Source: CAZBYL01 sp964496275 (GTDB lineage Bacteria; Synergistota; Synergistia; Synergistales; Synergistaceae). From it: a stretch of DNA of 25,736 bases. This document shows, piece by piece, positions 16,415 through 24,619 of the stretch. The notes below the pieces were generated by a model. That model searched no databases. It was not told the DNA's origin and saw only the letters and a list, made by a program, of their open reading frames with translations. Location of the stretch: contig CAZBYL010000037.1 in NCBI GenBank assembly GCA_964496275.1, positions 1-25,736 on the forward strand. Reading direction: 5' to 3'. Each line of letters begins with the position of its first letter. Position 1 is the stretch's first letter. Position numbers and translations under genes: made by a program.

Positions 16415-16615
16415 AGTAATTCCCCCTAATACAGTATCATTTAAAATTCAACGGAAGAACTCGGCGTCTTATTTCGCAGGCGCGCCGAATTCCTCCGAGT
16501 TCAGTTCACTTCCCACATCAGATGAAGCGGATATTCAGAAACAACAAATCAAAGAGTCACAAAGACCATCTTTGCCGCTCTCAGGCATGAATGTCTGTAT
16601 CTCACCGTAACTGCA

Positions 16616-18892
16616 TCAATTTGCCTCTTTGCCCGCTTCGGTAAACTTCTTCTCCATGTTTAAAATATTCCTGCCGTCACGATACTCATAAACAACACTG
16701 TCCATAATCTTCTTGACGATGAATATACCAAGTCCTCCTATGCCGCGCTCCTCCTCCGGCTGCGCGGTATCGGGATCTTTGTTTTGCAAAGGGTCGTACG
16801 GACGCCCGTCGTCGGAGATGCGCACGACAGCGGCCCTATCCCTCACCCCGCAGCGAATAACGGCTTCGGAGGCTCCGCTGTATCCGACTATGTTGGAGAA
16901 TATTTCGTCCATTGCAATGTTCAGCTCCGTCAAGTTTTTTTCCGGACATCCCAGTTCCGTAAGAGTATCTTCGAGAAAAGCCAGAACTTTATCATAGCTC
17001 TCCATCGAGACAGGAACGGTAAGCTCCTTTTCAGGACGGCTCAACAGACGAAGAGCAAGAAGCGTGACGTCGTCAAACTGCGGTTCGCCTTTCGTGAATC
17101 TGCCGAGATTGTCTTTTACACTCTCCGTCAAATCGGATGGGGCCATATCGCTGCAAGTATCCAGAACCGATTTAAGCCGCTCTTCGCCATAGGCGTTTTC
17201 ATCGCTGTCAACTGCTTCCGTGACCCCGTCAGTATAAAGGAAAAGAGCGTCGCCGGAATCCAGATTAAGCTCAAACTCTCTGTACTTAATGCCCTCCATT
17301 CCGCCAAGCACAAGGCCTGATGTTCCGCTGAGGTATTCAAAAGATCCGCCGGAACGGGCCAAAAGCGGCAGATTATGCCCCGCATTTGCAAATCTCAGAC
17401 GGCCGCTGCTTATCTCAAGTATTCCGAGCCACACCGTGACGAACATCTCCATTTCGTTTCCTTCGCACAGCCTCTCGTTAGCTTCGGTGAGAATCGCTGC
17501 AGGAGAGTGCTCGGATTCGGCAATGCTGTTTATAAGTGTCTTGCACTTCATCATAAACAGAGCTGCGGGAATACCTTTACCTGAGACATCCGCCACAGTA
17601 AATACAAGATGGTCAGAATCCGCAAAGAAGAAGTCATAAAAATCTCCTCCGACCTCTTTAGCGGTATACATCTCCGCATTGATTTCAAAGTCGATGCCGT
17701 TGCGCGCCAGCCTGTCTCTTTCGGGAAGCGCGGAATGCTGGATTGCTTTGGCAACCTGAAGCTCCGCATCTATGCGCCCTTTCGCCTCGGCAATCGCGCT
17801 CTTAAGAGCGCCGACCATCGTATTGATGCCGCAGGATAGGGAGACAAACTCCTTATTGGTCATCACCTGCACCATACTGTCAAGGTCTCCGCCCGTTATC
17901 AGGGCAAGCGTCGCGTTGATATCGTCAATTCCCTTGATAACTACGTTCTGCACCAAACGCGAAATAAGTATAAATATGGCGATGAATATCAACAACAGAC
18001 ACATGGTCAGAGTCAGCATACGAGACTGGCGTCCGGCATAGATTTCCGCCTCGGACATATAGCCTATTATGTACATATCTCCGTAACGCTCAGCTATGCA
18101 GAGCTGACCTTCACCCTGCATAAAAGAGCCGAAAAGTTTCTTTGAGCTCAAATCCTCCTGCGCAATACCTATCTCGGCAATATTTTTGCCTATATAAAAC
18201 GCGGGTTCGCTCGCCACAATTTTATTATCTTTTGCCAGAAGAATACCGCCGCTCCGCCCGATACGGAACTTTGCCGCCGCACTTGCGATATCGGCCATCT
18301 CAAGCGCCCGCATCAAACGGCGCGGAAGATAACCGATCTGAACAACTCCCTTGGTATCCAAGCGCGCTACGCCGGCATACTGCATCTTTACGCCGGAATC
18401 AAAACCTATTGAGCGCGGCTCCTGAACAATTTCCTGCCCGGGGTCTTCCAATATTGCCATAAACTCGGCGGACTGCTCCGCAGAATGCATATCATAACCC
18501 ACATACTTCGCCACCGATGAGGCGGTTATTATTCCCTTCGCATCGATTACATCCAACTCATCGACATTGAGGATCCGCATAAGCCGCTGAAGCTCATCAA
18601 AATTAGCCTTTTCCGGAGCTGCTGCGAGAATCTCCGCAAAGCAGTGAGCCTTTGCAATGGCATCCATACGGTTCTGTATCCTGATAATGTTCAGATTGTT
18701 TGTGTTGCGCACAACCTCGGCTTTCGCGTCGTCAATGCGAAGCTGAATCATATCCTTTGCCGTAAGCTCAGCTTCTTTGGTCTGTATTATGAAAACCACT
18801 CCGCAGGTTACGGCAAAAGCAAATAATACGAAGAGAAAGAGCCACTTCTGAAATATGTGCTTCATGTTCTTCGTTTTTGCTGCGCTAGACAA
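16616..18892 (-). CDS. Membrane sensor with SpoIIE-type phosphatase and RsbW-like kinase domains
   Basis: A 758-residue partner-switching protein joining opposite activities. Helix 1 (about 15-36) and helix 2 (about 294-313) enclose an extracytoplasmic Cache/PAS-like sensor domain. A HAMP-like linker follows (about 314-370). The PP2C/SpoIIE phosphatase (about 375-617) has metal-site aspartates in EVGGDFYD, DVSGKG, LYTDGVTEA and FDDVT. The C-terminal GHKL domain (about 625-750) has the N-box LNIAMDEIFSNIVGY (Glu663, Asn667), the G1-like DDGRPYDP and GIGGLGIFIVKK. The start is TTG at 18892, overlapping the stop of the STAS gene by 8 nt; ATG at 18865 is an alternative. The adjacent STAS protein is the expected substrate. 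Confidence 0.93.
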   Translation of the reverse strand: MSSAAKTKNMKHIFQKWLFLFVLFAFAVTCGVVFIIQTKEAELTAKDMIQLRIDDAKAEVVRNTNNLNIIRIQNRMDAIAKAHCFAEILAAAPEKANFDELQRLMRILNVDELDVIDAKGIITASSVAKYVGYDMHSAEQSAEFMAILEDPGQEIVQEPRSIGFDSGVKMQYAGVARLDTKGVVQIGYLPRRLMRALEMADIASAAAKFRIGRSGGILLAKDNKIVASEPAFYIGKNIAEIGIAQEDLSSKKLFGSFMQGEGQLCIAERYGDMYIIGYMSEAEIYAGRQSRMLTLTMCLLLIFIAIFILISRLVQNVVIKGIDDINATLALITGGDLDSMVQVMTNKEFVSLSCGINTMVGALKSAIAEAKGRIDAELQVAKAIQHSALPERDRLARNGIDFEINAEMYTAKEVGGDFYDFFFADSDHLVFTVADVSGKGIPAALFMMKCKTLINSIAESEHSPAAILTEANERLCEGNEMEMFVTVWLGILEISSGRLRFANAGHNLPLLARSGGSFEYLSGTSGLVLGGMEGIKYREFELNLDSGDALFLYTDGVTEAVDSDENAYGEERLKSVLDTCSDMAPSDLTESVKDNLGRFTKGEPQFDDVTLLALRLLSRPEKELTVPVSMESYDKVLAFLEDTLTELGCPEKNLTELNIAMDEIFSNIVGYSGASEAVIRCGVRDRAAVVRISDDGRPYDPLQNKDPDTAQPEEERGIGGLGIFIVKKIMDSVVYEYRDGRNILNMEKKFTEAGKEAN

Positions 18893-19184
18893 TGTGAAGA
18901 ATGTCGCTGAAGCCGGTCAGGTCAAACACGTTCTTTATCACCTCGTTGACATTGGCGACGGTAAGAGCGCCTCCCGCGGCTTTAAGTTTTTTGTGTGTGC
19001 TCAGAATAACCCGCAGTCCGGCGGAGGAAAGATATTCAAGCTTTTCAAAATCGAATATAACTTCCTTAGCATCTTTCAGCACATTGACGAGTTCTTCCTC
19101 CAGCTTAGGTGACGTGGACGTATCAAGCCTGCCATCAAAACGGAGAGTCGTACTATCCGCCTCTTTTGTAACTGTAATGTTCAT
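18885..19184 (-). CDS. STAS-domain anti-anti-sigma factor (SpoIIAA/RsbV-like)
   Basis: Small partner-switch protein that, when unphosphorylated, binds an anti-sigma kinase and frees its target. The 99 residues match the STAS fold: MNITVTKEADSTTLRFDGRLDTSTSP at the start, VIFDFEKLEYLSSAGLRVIL with the phosphorylatable serine pair at SSAG, then a C-terminal helix. Translation starts at ATG after a GAGGGGG ribosome site. Its stop overlaps the sensor phosphatase/kinase gene by 8 nt, so both are made together. No sigma factor or separate RsbW is in the window, so the final target is unknown. Confidence 0.94.
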   Translation of the reverse strand: MNITVTKEADSTTLRFDGRLDTSTSPKLEEELVNVLKDAKEVIFDFEKLEYLSSAGLRVILSTHKKLKAAGGALTVANVNEVIKNVFDLTGFSDILHIV

Positions 19185-19236
19185 TTACATTGCCCCCTCG
19201 CACATATATACCGTGTATTTTACACCTATACGACAT

Positions 19237-19242
19237 ATTATA
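19237..19242 (-). promoter_or_regulatory. Candidate -10 element of the STAS-sensor operon
   Basis: Perfect TATAAT on the minus strand within GATATAATATG, 53 nt upstream of the STAS start. The -35 region is poor (GATAAA at 17 nt). It lies back to back with the promoter of the iron-sulfur protein gene. Confidence 0.35.
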
Positions 19243-19282
19243 TCTGATTGATCTCAATTTTATCATTGCACTGTTGATACTG

Positions 19283-19310
19283 TTTACGTTATCGCAAGCG
19301 GTAGTATAAT
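19283..19310 (+). promoter_or_regulatory. Candidate promoter of the iron-sulfur protein gene
   Basis: TTTACG (19283-19288), a 16-nt spacer and a perfect TATAAT (19305-19310). The leader to the ATG at 19424 would be about 105 nt, long for this window, but no clear riboswitch or hairpin was recognised in it. Confidence 0.5.
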
Positions 19311-19423
19311 GAAAATAGTTTTTATGAAACGACCTGGGATTTGCGCAGCCCGTTATGACTATTGCATGGCAACAGCCGCACTTCGAAACTGCCAAATCAG
19401 AGGCAGGATACGGAGGTATAAAC

Positions 19424-20695
19424 ATGGCACACAACCACACACACGGCTCACCCTACTCCAGACTGACGGAGAGACTCAACAAATTTCCGCAGGGAGCGCC
19501 CGCATCAAAACTCCTCTTTGACATACTGAAAATACTGATGACAGAGCAGGAAGCGGGACTGATGGCACAGCTTCCCATAAAACCTTTCAGCGTAAAACAG
19601 GCGGCGGAAATATGGAAAATGTCCGAGTGCGACGCACAAAAGGCTCTGGATGAACTTGCATCAAGAGCAATACTCGTTGACATAGAACAAAACGGAGAAC
19701 AAATTTACGCGGTTCCCCCTCCCATGGCCGGATTCTTCGAATTCTCACTGATGCGCATCAGAGACGACATAGACCAGAAAGCCCTGAGCGAACTATTTCA
19801 CCAATACATCTCAGTGGAAGAGGATTTTATGCGCGAATTGGTCTGCAACGGAGATATCCAGCTCGGCAGAATTTTCGCCCAAGAGCCGCAAATACCCGAC
19901 GAATACGCTCTGCACGTGCTTGATTACGAACATGCGACAAACGTGATAGAAACTGCGTCCCACATCGGAGTAAGCATGTGCTATTGCCGCCACAAAGCTC
20001 TTCACGCGGGAACCGTATGCGACGCTCCGATGGATATCTGCATGACATTCAACACAACGGCGGGAACTTTGATAAAACATGGACACGCAAGAGAAATAGA
20101 CGCAGCGGAATGTAAAGACCTCCTGGCTCTGGCATACGAACATAACTTAGTGCAGTTTGGTGAAAACGTGCGCAGAAACGTGAACTTTATATGCAACTGC
20201 TGCTCCTGCTGCTGCGAAGCCCTCCTTGCCATCAAGAGATTCGGCGTTGCACAGACAATATGCTCAAACTTCATAACAAGAGTATCGAGCGGCACCTGTA
20301 TCGGCTGCGGAAAGTGTGCAAAGATATGCCCTGTAAACGCGATCGAAATGACAGGCGAGGGGCAAACAAGGCGTGCGTCAGTAATACCGGAAAAATGTAT
20401 CGGCTGCGGAGTGTGCATAAGGCACTGCCCCGCAAAAGCTCTCATACTCGAGCCTCGCCCCAACAGAATGATAACACCCCTTGATACGACCCACAGAATC
20501 GTAGCGATGGCAACAGAGCGCGGACTGCTGCGGGAACTCATATTTGACAACAAAGTCATGTTCAGCCACAGACTTCTCGGCGGAGTACTATCAGCCATTT
20601 TGAAACTGCCGGGAGCAAAACGCTCGCTTGCTCAGGCACAGCTCAAATCAAGATACATTGAAAACATGATTACTAAAGCCTCGGGCGGGAAATAG
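19424..20695 (+). CDS. Cysteine-rich 2x[4Fe-4S] ferredoxin-domain protein with winged-helix-like N-terminus
   Basis: A 423-residue soluble iron-sulfur protein of unassigned function. Residues about 28-100 look like a winged helix (SVKQAAEIWKMSECDAQKAL, then a wing-like EQNGEQIYAV). The middle holds CYCRHKALHAGTVCDAPMDICM (Cys186, 188, 199, 206), then CNCCSCCC (six cysteines in residues 257-264). Two classic ferredoxin motifs follow: C292-C295-C298-C302P and C325-C328-C331-C335P. The latter bind two [4Fe-4S] clusters; the other ten cysteines may bind one or two more metal centres. GGAGG precedes the ATG at 19424, and the extra upstream open frame is not family-like. It probably takes part in anaerobic electron transfer or redox sensing (inference). 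Confidence 0.85.
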   Translation: MAHNHTHGSPYSRLTERLNKFPQGAPASKLLFDILKILMTEQEAGLMAQLPIKPFSVKQAAEIWKMSECDAQKALDELASRAILVDIEQNGEQIYAVPPPMAGFFEFSLMRIRDDIDQKALSELFHQYISVEEDFMRELVCNGDIQLGRIFAQEPQIPDEYALHVLDYEHATNVIETASHIGVSMCYCRHKALHAGTVCDAPMDICMTFNTTAGTLIKHGHAREIDAAECKDLLALAYEHNLVQFGENVRRNVNFICNCCSCCCEALLAIKRFGVAQTICSNFITRVSSGTCIGCGKCAKICPVNAIEMTGEGQTRRASVIPEKCIGCGVCIRHCPAKALILEPRPNRMITPLDTTHRIVAMATERGLLRELIFDNKVMFSHRLLGGVLSAILKLPGAKRSLAQAQLKSRYIENMITKASGGK

Positions 20696-20758
20696 CGTTT
20701 TTGTAAAAGCCAAAAGCAAAACAAAAACTTTAATGTGCATGAAAACAGATAAAAGTTA

Positions 20759-20764
20759 TATAAT
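20759..20764 (+). promoter_or_regulatory. Candidate -10 element of tdh-kbl
   Basis: Perfect TATAAT in an AT-rich stretch; transcription would start near 20771. No good -35 hexamer is visible 16-18 nt upstream, which would suit activator-dependent control together with the palindrome just downstream. Confidence 0.5.
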
Positions 20765-20768
20765 AACG

Positions 20769-20784
20769 AAGGATTGAAATCCTT
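20769..20784. promoter_or_regulatory. 16-nt palindrome at the tdh transcription start (operator candidate)
   Basis: AAGGATTGAAATCCTT has perfect 7-nt inverted arms around GA. It begins 4 nt after the candidate -10 and ends 4 nt before the ribosome site of tdh. A protein bound here would block transcription initiation. As RNA the 2-nt loop is too small to be a stable hairpin without opening a pair, which favours a DNA-binding site. Confidence 0.5.
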
Positions 20785-20800
20785 TAATGAGGTGATGGCT

Positions 20801-21844
20801 TTGTCAAAGAAAATGCTTGCTCTTGTCAAGGAAAAACCGGAAGTCGGACTCTGGATGCGTGAAGTAGATATCCCCGAAGTAGGTGCCAATGACGTACTCA
20901 TAAAGATAAAAAAGACATCTATATGCGGCACGGATCTCCACATCTACAATTGGGACGAATGGTCGCAAAAGACGATAAAAACGCCTATGACGATAGGTCA
21001 TGAATACGTCGGGGAAATTGTTCAGCTCGGCAGTCAGGTAAAAGGCTGGCAAATAGGCGAAAGAGTGTCGGGCGAGGGTCACATCGTATGCGGAGCGTGC
21101 CGCAACTGCCTTGCGGGACGCCGCCACTACTGCCCCAACACAATCGGTGTGGGAGTCAACAGAGACGGAGCGTTCGCCCAGTATCTCTCAATTCCGACAA
21201 CGAACGTGTGGCGCTGCGCACCCGACATATCGGATGACATAATTTCATGTTTCGACCCGCTGGGAAACGCAACTCACACAGCTCTCCAATTCGACCTTAT
21301 AGGCGAGGACGTACTGATAACAGGAGCCGGCCCAATCGGCATGATGGCGGCGGCAATATGCAAACACGTCGGAGCACGCAACGTCGTAGTAAGCGACCTT
21401 AACGAGTACAGACTCGCCCTGGCAAAGGAAATGGGAGCGACAAGAGTCGTCAACGCCACAAAAGAAGATTTAAGAGACGTCATGAAAGAACTCAACATGA
21501 AAGAGGGATTCGACGTAGGACTCGAAATGTCGGGGAGCCCGCAGGCATTCTCTGGCATGGTGGACGTGATGCACAACAGCGGCAAAATCGCCCTTCTCGG
21601 ACTTGTAAAGCCGGGTACTGTAATCGACTGGGACAAAGTCATCTTCCACGGCCTCACGATAAAAGGCGTATACGGACGTGAAATGTACGAAACATGGTAC
21701 AAAATGACGACAATGCTCCAGAGTGGACTCGACATAAGCAAGGTTATCACACACCGTTTTGACGTGCGCGATTTTGAAGAGGGCTTCAAGGCAATGAACA
21801 CAGGTCAGTCCGGCAAAGTCGTGCTCGACTGGCAGAACCTCTAG
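20801..21844 (+). CDS. tdh: L-threonine 3-dehydrogenase
   Basis: NAD+-dependent zinc enzyme oxidising L-threonine to 2-amino-3-ketobutyrate. Residues include Cys42 in TSICGTDLHIYNWDEW (the Tdh-specific motif), GHEYVGE (66-72), the structural zinc cysteines C97, C100, C103 and C111, and the nucleotide-binding ITGAGPIGMMAA followed by VVVSDLNEYRL. I chose the TTG at 20801, preceded at 6 nt by GAGGTG, giving 347 residues as usual for the family. An in-frame TTG at 20774 lies inside the operator palindrome, and ATG at 20813 is a weaker alternative. kbl follows after 13 nt, so the pair degrades threonine to glycine and acetyl-CoA. Confidence 0.95.
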   Translation: MSKKMLALVKEKPEVGLWMREVDIPEVGANDVLIKIKKTSICGTDLHIYNWDEWSQKTIKTPMTIGHEYVGEIVQLGSQVKGWQIGERVSGEGHIVCGACRNCLAGRRHYCPNTIGVGVNRDGAFAQYLSIPTTNVWRCAPDISDDIISCFDPLGNATHTALQFDLIGEDVLITGAGPIGMMAAAICKHVGARNVVVSDLNEYRLALAKEMGATRVVNATKEDLRDVMKELNMKEGFDVGLEMSGSPQAFSGMVDVMHNSGKIALLGLVKPGTVIDWDKVIFHGLTIKGVYGREMYETWYKMTTMLQSGLDISKVITHRFDVRDFEEGFKAMNTGQSGKVVLDWQNL

Positions 21845-21857
21845 GAGGGCTTCCGTA

Positions 21858-23039
21858 ATGAAATCCGCAATAGCCAAATTTTCCTCTGTCATAGACGACA
21901 TAAAAGAGCAGGGTCTCTACAAATCGGAGCGCATCATCACCACGCCGCAGCGCGACATAATAGACACAACGTCAAAGAGCGGCGTAATAAACATGTGCGC
22001 GAACAACTACCTCGGACTGGCTGACAATCCGAGAATAATAAAGGCCGCAAAAGACGCCTACGACAAATGGGGATACGGGATGGCGTCGGTGCGATTCATC
22101 TGCGGCACACAGCAGATACACAAAGACCTCGAAGCGGCGATAAGCCGTTTCCTCGGAATGGAAGACACCATACTATACTCATCCTGCTTTGACGCAAACG
22201 GCGGAGTCTTTGAACCGCTACTCGGAGAAGAGGACGCCATAATAAGCGACGAACTCAACCACGCAAGCATCATAGACGGTGTCCGCCTCTGCAAAGCAAA
22301 GAAATACCGCTACAAAAACAACAACATGGAAGACCTCAGAGAAAAACTTATAGAGGCAAAAGACAGCCCCGTTAAGATAATCGTAACGGACGGAGTCTTC
22401 TCCATGGACGGATACATCGCAAACCTCAAGGGGATATGCGACCTTGCCGATGAATTTGACGCGCTGGTAATGGTGGACGACAGCCACGCCGTAGGCTTCA
22501 TGGGTGACAAAGGGCGCGGCACACCGGAATTCTGCGGTGTCATGGGGCGAGTGGACATAATGACGGGAACGCTCGGCAAAGCGCTCGGCGGAGCCTCGGG
22601 CGGATACGTCAGCGCGAAAAAAGAGATAGTGGACCTTCTGCGTCAGCGCAGCAGACCATACCTCTTCTCAAACACCCTTGCACCGGCCATTGCGGGAGCG
22701 TCTCTCGAAGTCCTCAAAATGCTTGAGGAATCGACGGAATACAGAGACCGTGTCCACGAAAACACAAAATACTTCCGCAAAAAAATGGAAGCGTTGGGCT
22801 TCGACCTCCTGCCCGGCGAACATCCGATAGTCCCCATAATGCTCTACGACGCAAAAGTCGCAGCGGAATTTGCTGCAAGACTCCTCGAAAAAGGAATATA
22901 CGTTACAGGCTTCTTCTTCCCCGTAGTACCAAAGGGAAAAGCAAGAATCCGCACTCAGGTATCGGCACGCCACACCACGGAAGACCTGGACAACGCAGTA
23001 AAGGCATTCGGAGAAGTAAAACAGGATATGAAACTGTAA
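21858..23039 (+). CDS. kbl: Glycine C-acetyltransferase (2-amino-3-ketobutyrate CoA ligase)
   Basis: PLP enzyme that splits 2-amino-3-ketobutyrate with CoA into glycine and acetyl-CoA, taking the unstable product of Tdh directly. The 393-residue sequence shows NMCANNYLGLADNP, GYGMASVRFICGTQ, the cofactor-ring aspartate in VMVDDSHAVGFMG and the Schiff-base Lys241 in TGTLGKALGGASGG, all standard for the alpha-oxoamine synthase family. The ATG follows TAGGAGGG, overlapping the tdh stop region. A strong terminator starts 41 nt after its stop. Confidence 0.96.
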   Translation: MKSAIAKFSSVIDDIKEQGLYKSERIITTPQRDIIDTTSKSGVINMCANNYLGLADNPRIIKAAKDAYDKWGYGMASVRFICGTQQIHKDLEAAISRFLGMEDTILYSSCFDANGGVFEPLLGEEDAIISDELNHASIIDGVRLCKAKKYRYKNNNMEDLREKLIEAKDSPVKIIVTDGVFSMDGYIANLKGICDLADEFDALVMVDDSHAVGFMGDKGRGTPEFCGVMGRVDIMTGTLGKALGGASGGYVSAKKEIVDLLRQRSRPYLFSNTLAPAIAGASLEVLKMLEESTEYRDRVHENTKYFRKKMEALGFDLLPGEHPIVPIMLYDAKVAAEFAARLLEKGIYVTGFFFPVVPKGKARIRTQVSARHTTEDLDNAVKAFGEVKQDMKL

Positions 23040-23079
23040 CCCACGAACATACACAACAAAAACATCATAAAACACACAC

Positions 23080-23114
23080 AAAAGCCCGAACCGGCATCGC
23101 TGTTTCGGGCTTTT
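23080..23114 (+). terminator. Terminator of tdh-kbl, first copy of the repeated hairpin
   Basis: Perfect 11-bp stem AAAAGCCCGAA/TTCGGGCTTTT with a 13-nt loop (CCGGCATCGCTGT). The arms end in a T-run, typical of intrinsic termination. The 36 nt at 23079-23114 recur exactly at 24623-24658, including the loop. Confidence 0.88.
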
Positions 23115-23295
23115 CCGCTGCCCTTACTGCTTCCGCAAATGATATTCCCAAACTAATCGGCTCTCTCTGCCGCCGCTCTCCATGAGGCTCTGCCTTTTTA
23201 AGAATTATATCTACGGGCAGTGCTCTCGCGCTTCATACTACACCCCTAATATTTTATAAATTTTAAAAGTTTTGCGATTATAATCAGTAAAACTA
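23115..23295. other. Spacer without a clear gene, possible gene remnant
   Basis: No gene with a start codon and ribosome site was found here. On the minus strand one frame stays open for 55 codons (23065-23232) and reads like protein in its first part (ALPVDIILKKAEP and ISLGISFAEAVRAAEK), but has no suitable start and runs into the terminator. It may be a decayed gene end or chance. Confidence 0.3.
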
Positions 23296-23324
23296 TTGAT
23301 TTATCAAGTACTTACGGATATAAT
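23296..23324 (+). promoter_or_regulatory. Promoter of the DUF4143-type ATPase gene
   Basis: TTGATT (23296-23301), exactly 17 nt spacer, perfect TATAAT (23319-23324): the best sigma-70-type promoter in the window. It leaves a leader of about 50 nt before the ATG, so the gene is expressed independently of tdh-kbl. Confidence 0.65.
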
Positions 23325-23379
23325 ATAGAGAGAGAAGGGGATTTTACATATTGCACATTGAATTTGTGAGGTGGAGAAA

Positions 23380-24591
23380 ATGATAGACAGACCGATATAT
23401 ACAGACAAAATTATGTCGTATGCCGGCACTCCTTTCGTAAAAATTTTGACGGGAGTAAGGCGAAGCGGCAAAACTACCATACTGAAATTGCTTATGGAAA
23501 AACTGAAAACAGAAAAAAACATACGTCCCGAAAATATTCTATCTTTTCGCTACGACTCAGTTGAATACGAAGAACTCACCGCAAAAGAGATGTTTGAGAA
23601 AATAAGAGAAAAGCTCTCCTCCTCCGAGAAAACATACATATTTCTCGACGAAGTGCAAGAGGTCGCAAATTGGGAGAAAGCCGTTAACACTTTGGCTTCC
23701 GATTACAATGTTGATATTTATGTAACCGGCTCAAACTCGCGAATGCTGTCATCAGAAATATCCACGTACCTAACCGGCAGATACATCTCCTTCCACATTT
23801 ACACACTATCCTTCAGAGAATTTTTGACTTTTAAAAGCAACTATGAAACGCCCAAAGACCCGAAGGAAGAACTTGTAAACTATGTAAAAATGGGCGGATT
23901 TCCTGCTGCTCAGATTCGTGAATATACACAGGACGAAGTATATTCCATTGTTCTTGACATCTACAACTCCACTGTATTTACCGACATCGTAAGGCGCAGC
24001 TCCATAAGAAAAGTTGATCAATTGTCAAAAGTTATAAAATTTGTCTTTGATAACATCGGCAGTACATTTTCCGCAAAATCCATATCCGACTACCTAAAAG
24101 CGGAAAAACGTTCCATTGACAACGAAACCGTATACAGCTATCTGGACAAACTGGAAAAAGCATACTTGCTGCACCGTTGCGAGAGATATGACATAAAAGG
24201 AAAGGAGTTGCTGAAAACTCAAGAAAAATTCTATATCGCAGACACATCACTCCGCTACAGCGTATTAGGCTACACACACGATTCTGTAGCATCAAGCCTC
24301 GAAAACATCGTCTATCTTGAGCTGCGCAGGCGGGGATACAATGTAAACGTGGGCAAATCACATAACGGAGAAATTGACTTTGTCGCAGCACGGCAAAATG
24401 AGAAACTGTACGTCCAAGTAACACAGCAAATATCATCGGAGAAAACGGAAAAACGAGAGTACGACAAACTTCTTGAAATAAATGACAACTACCCGAAGTA
24501 TGTGCTGCGGACAGACCCATTTGCGGAAGGCAACTACAAAGGCATTAAAACTATGCACATTGCCGACTTTCTCCTGCAGGAAGAATTATAG
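23380..24591 (+). CDS. AAA_14/DUF4143-family ATPase
   Basis: Widespread P-loop ATPase family of uncertain function, common in accessory genome parts. The 403 residues show Walker A GVRRSGKTT (25-33), Walker B YIFLDEVQEV, and the sensor-like TGSNSRMLSSE followed by LTGRYISFHIYTLSFREF, typical of AAA_14. The C-terminal DUF4143 part has YLELRRRGYNVNVGKS, GEIDFVAARQ and LYVQVTQQ. These resemble a PD-(D/E)XK nuclease fold, but with QVT at the position of the catalytic lysine motif. ATG at 23380 follows AGGTGG; a GTG three codons upstream is the alternative. The gene looks A+T-richer than its neighbours and lies between two identical terminator hairpins, suggesting acquisition. Confidence 0.93.
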   Translation: MIDRPIYTDKIMSYAGTPFVKILTGVRRSGKTTILKLLMEKLKTEKNIRPENILSFRYDSVEYEELTAKEMFEKIREKLSSSEKTYIFLDEVQEVANWEKAVNTLASDYNVDIYVTGSNSRMLSSEISTYLTGRYISFHIYTLSFREFLTFKSNYETPKDPKEELVNYVKMGGFPAAQIREYTQDEVYSIVLDIYNSTVFTDIVRRSSIRKVDQLSKVIKFVFDNIGSTFSAKSISDYLKAEKRSIDNETVYSYLDKLEKAYLLHRCERYDIKGKELLKTQEKFYIADTSLRYSVLGYTHDSVASSLENIVYLELRRRGYNVNVGKSHNGEIDFVAARQNEKLYVQVTQQISSEKTEKREYDKLLEINDNYPKYVLRTDPFAEGNYKGIKTMHIADFLLQEEL

Positions 24592-24619
24592 ATAAAACCA
24601 AAAATGCCAAAATAACAAC

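Noticed and set aside
19355..19423. Extra 23 N-terminal codons of the iron-sulfur protein
   Set aside because: GGAGG sits directly before the later ATG (19424) and the added residues show no family character.
20697..20728. AT-only inverted repeat GTTTTTGT/ACAAAAAC after the iron-sulfur gene, as a terminator
   Set aside because: Weak stem with a 16-nt loop and no T-run after it; not convincing as an intrinsic terminator.
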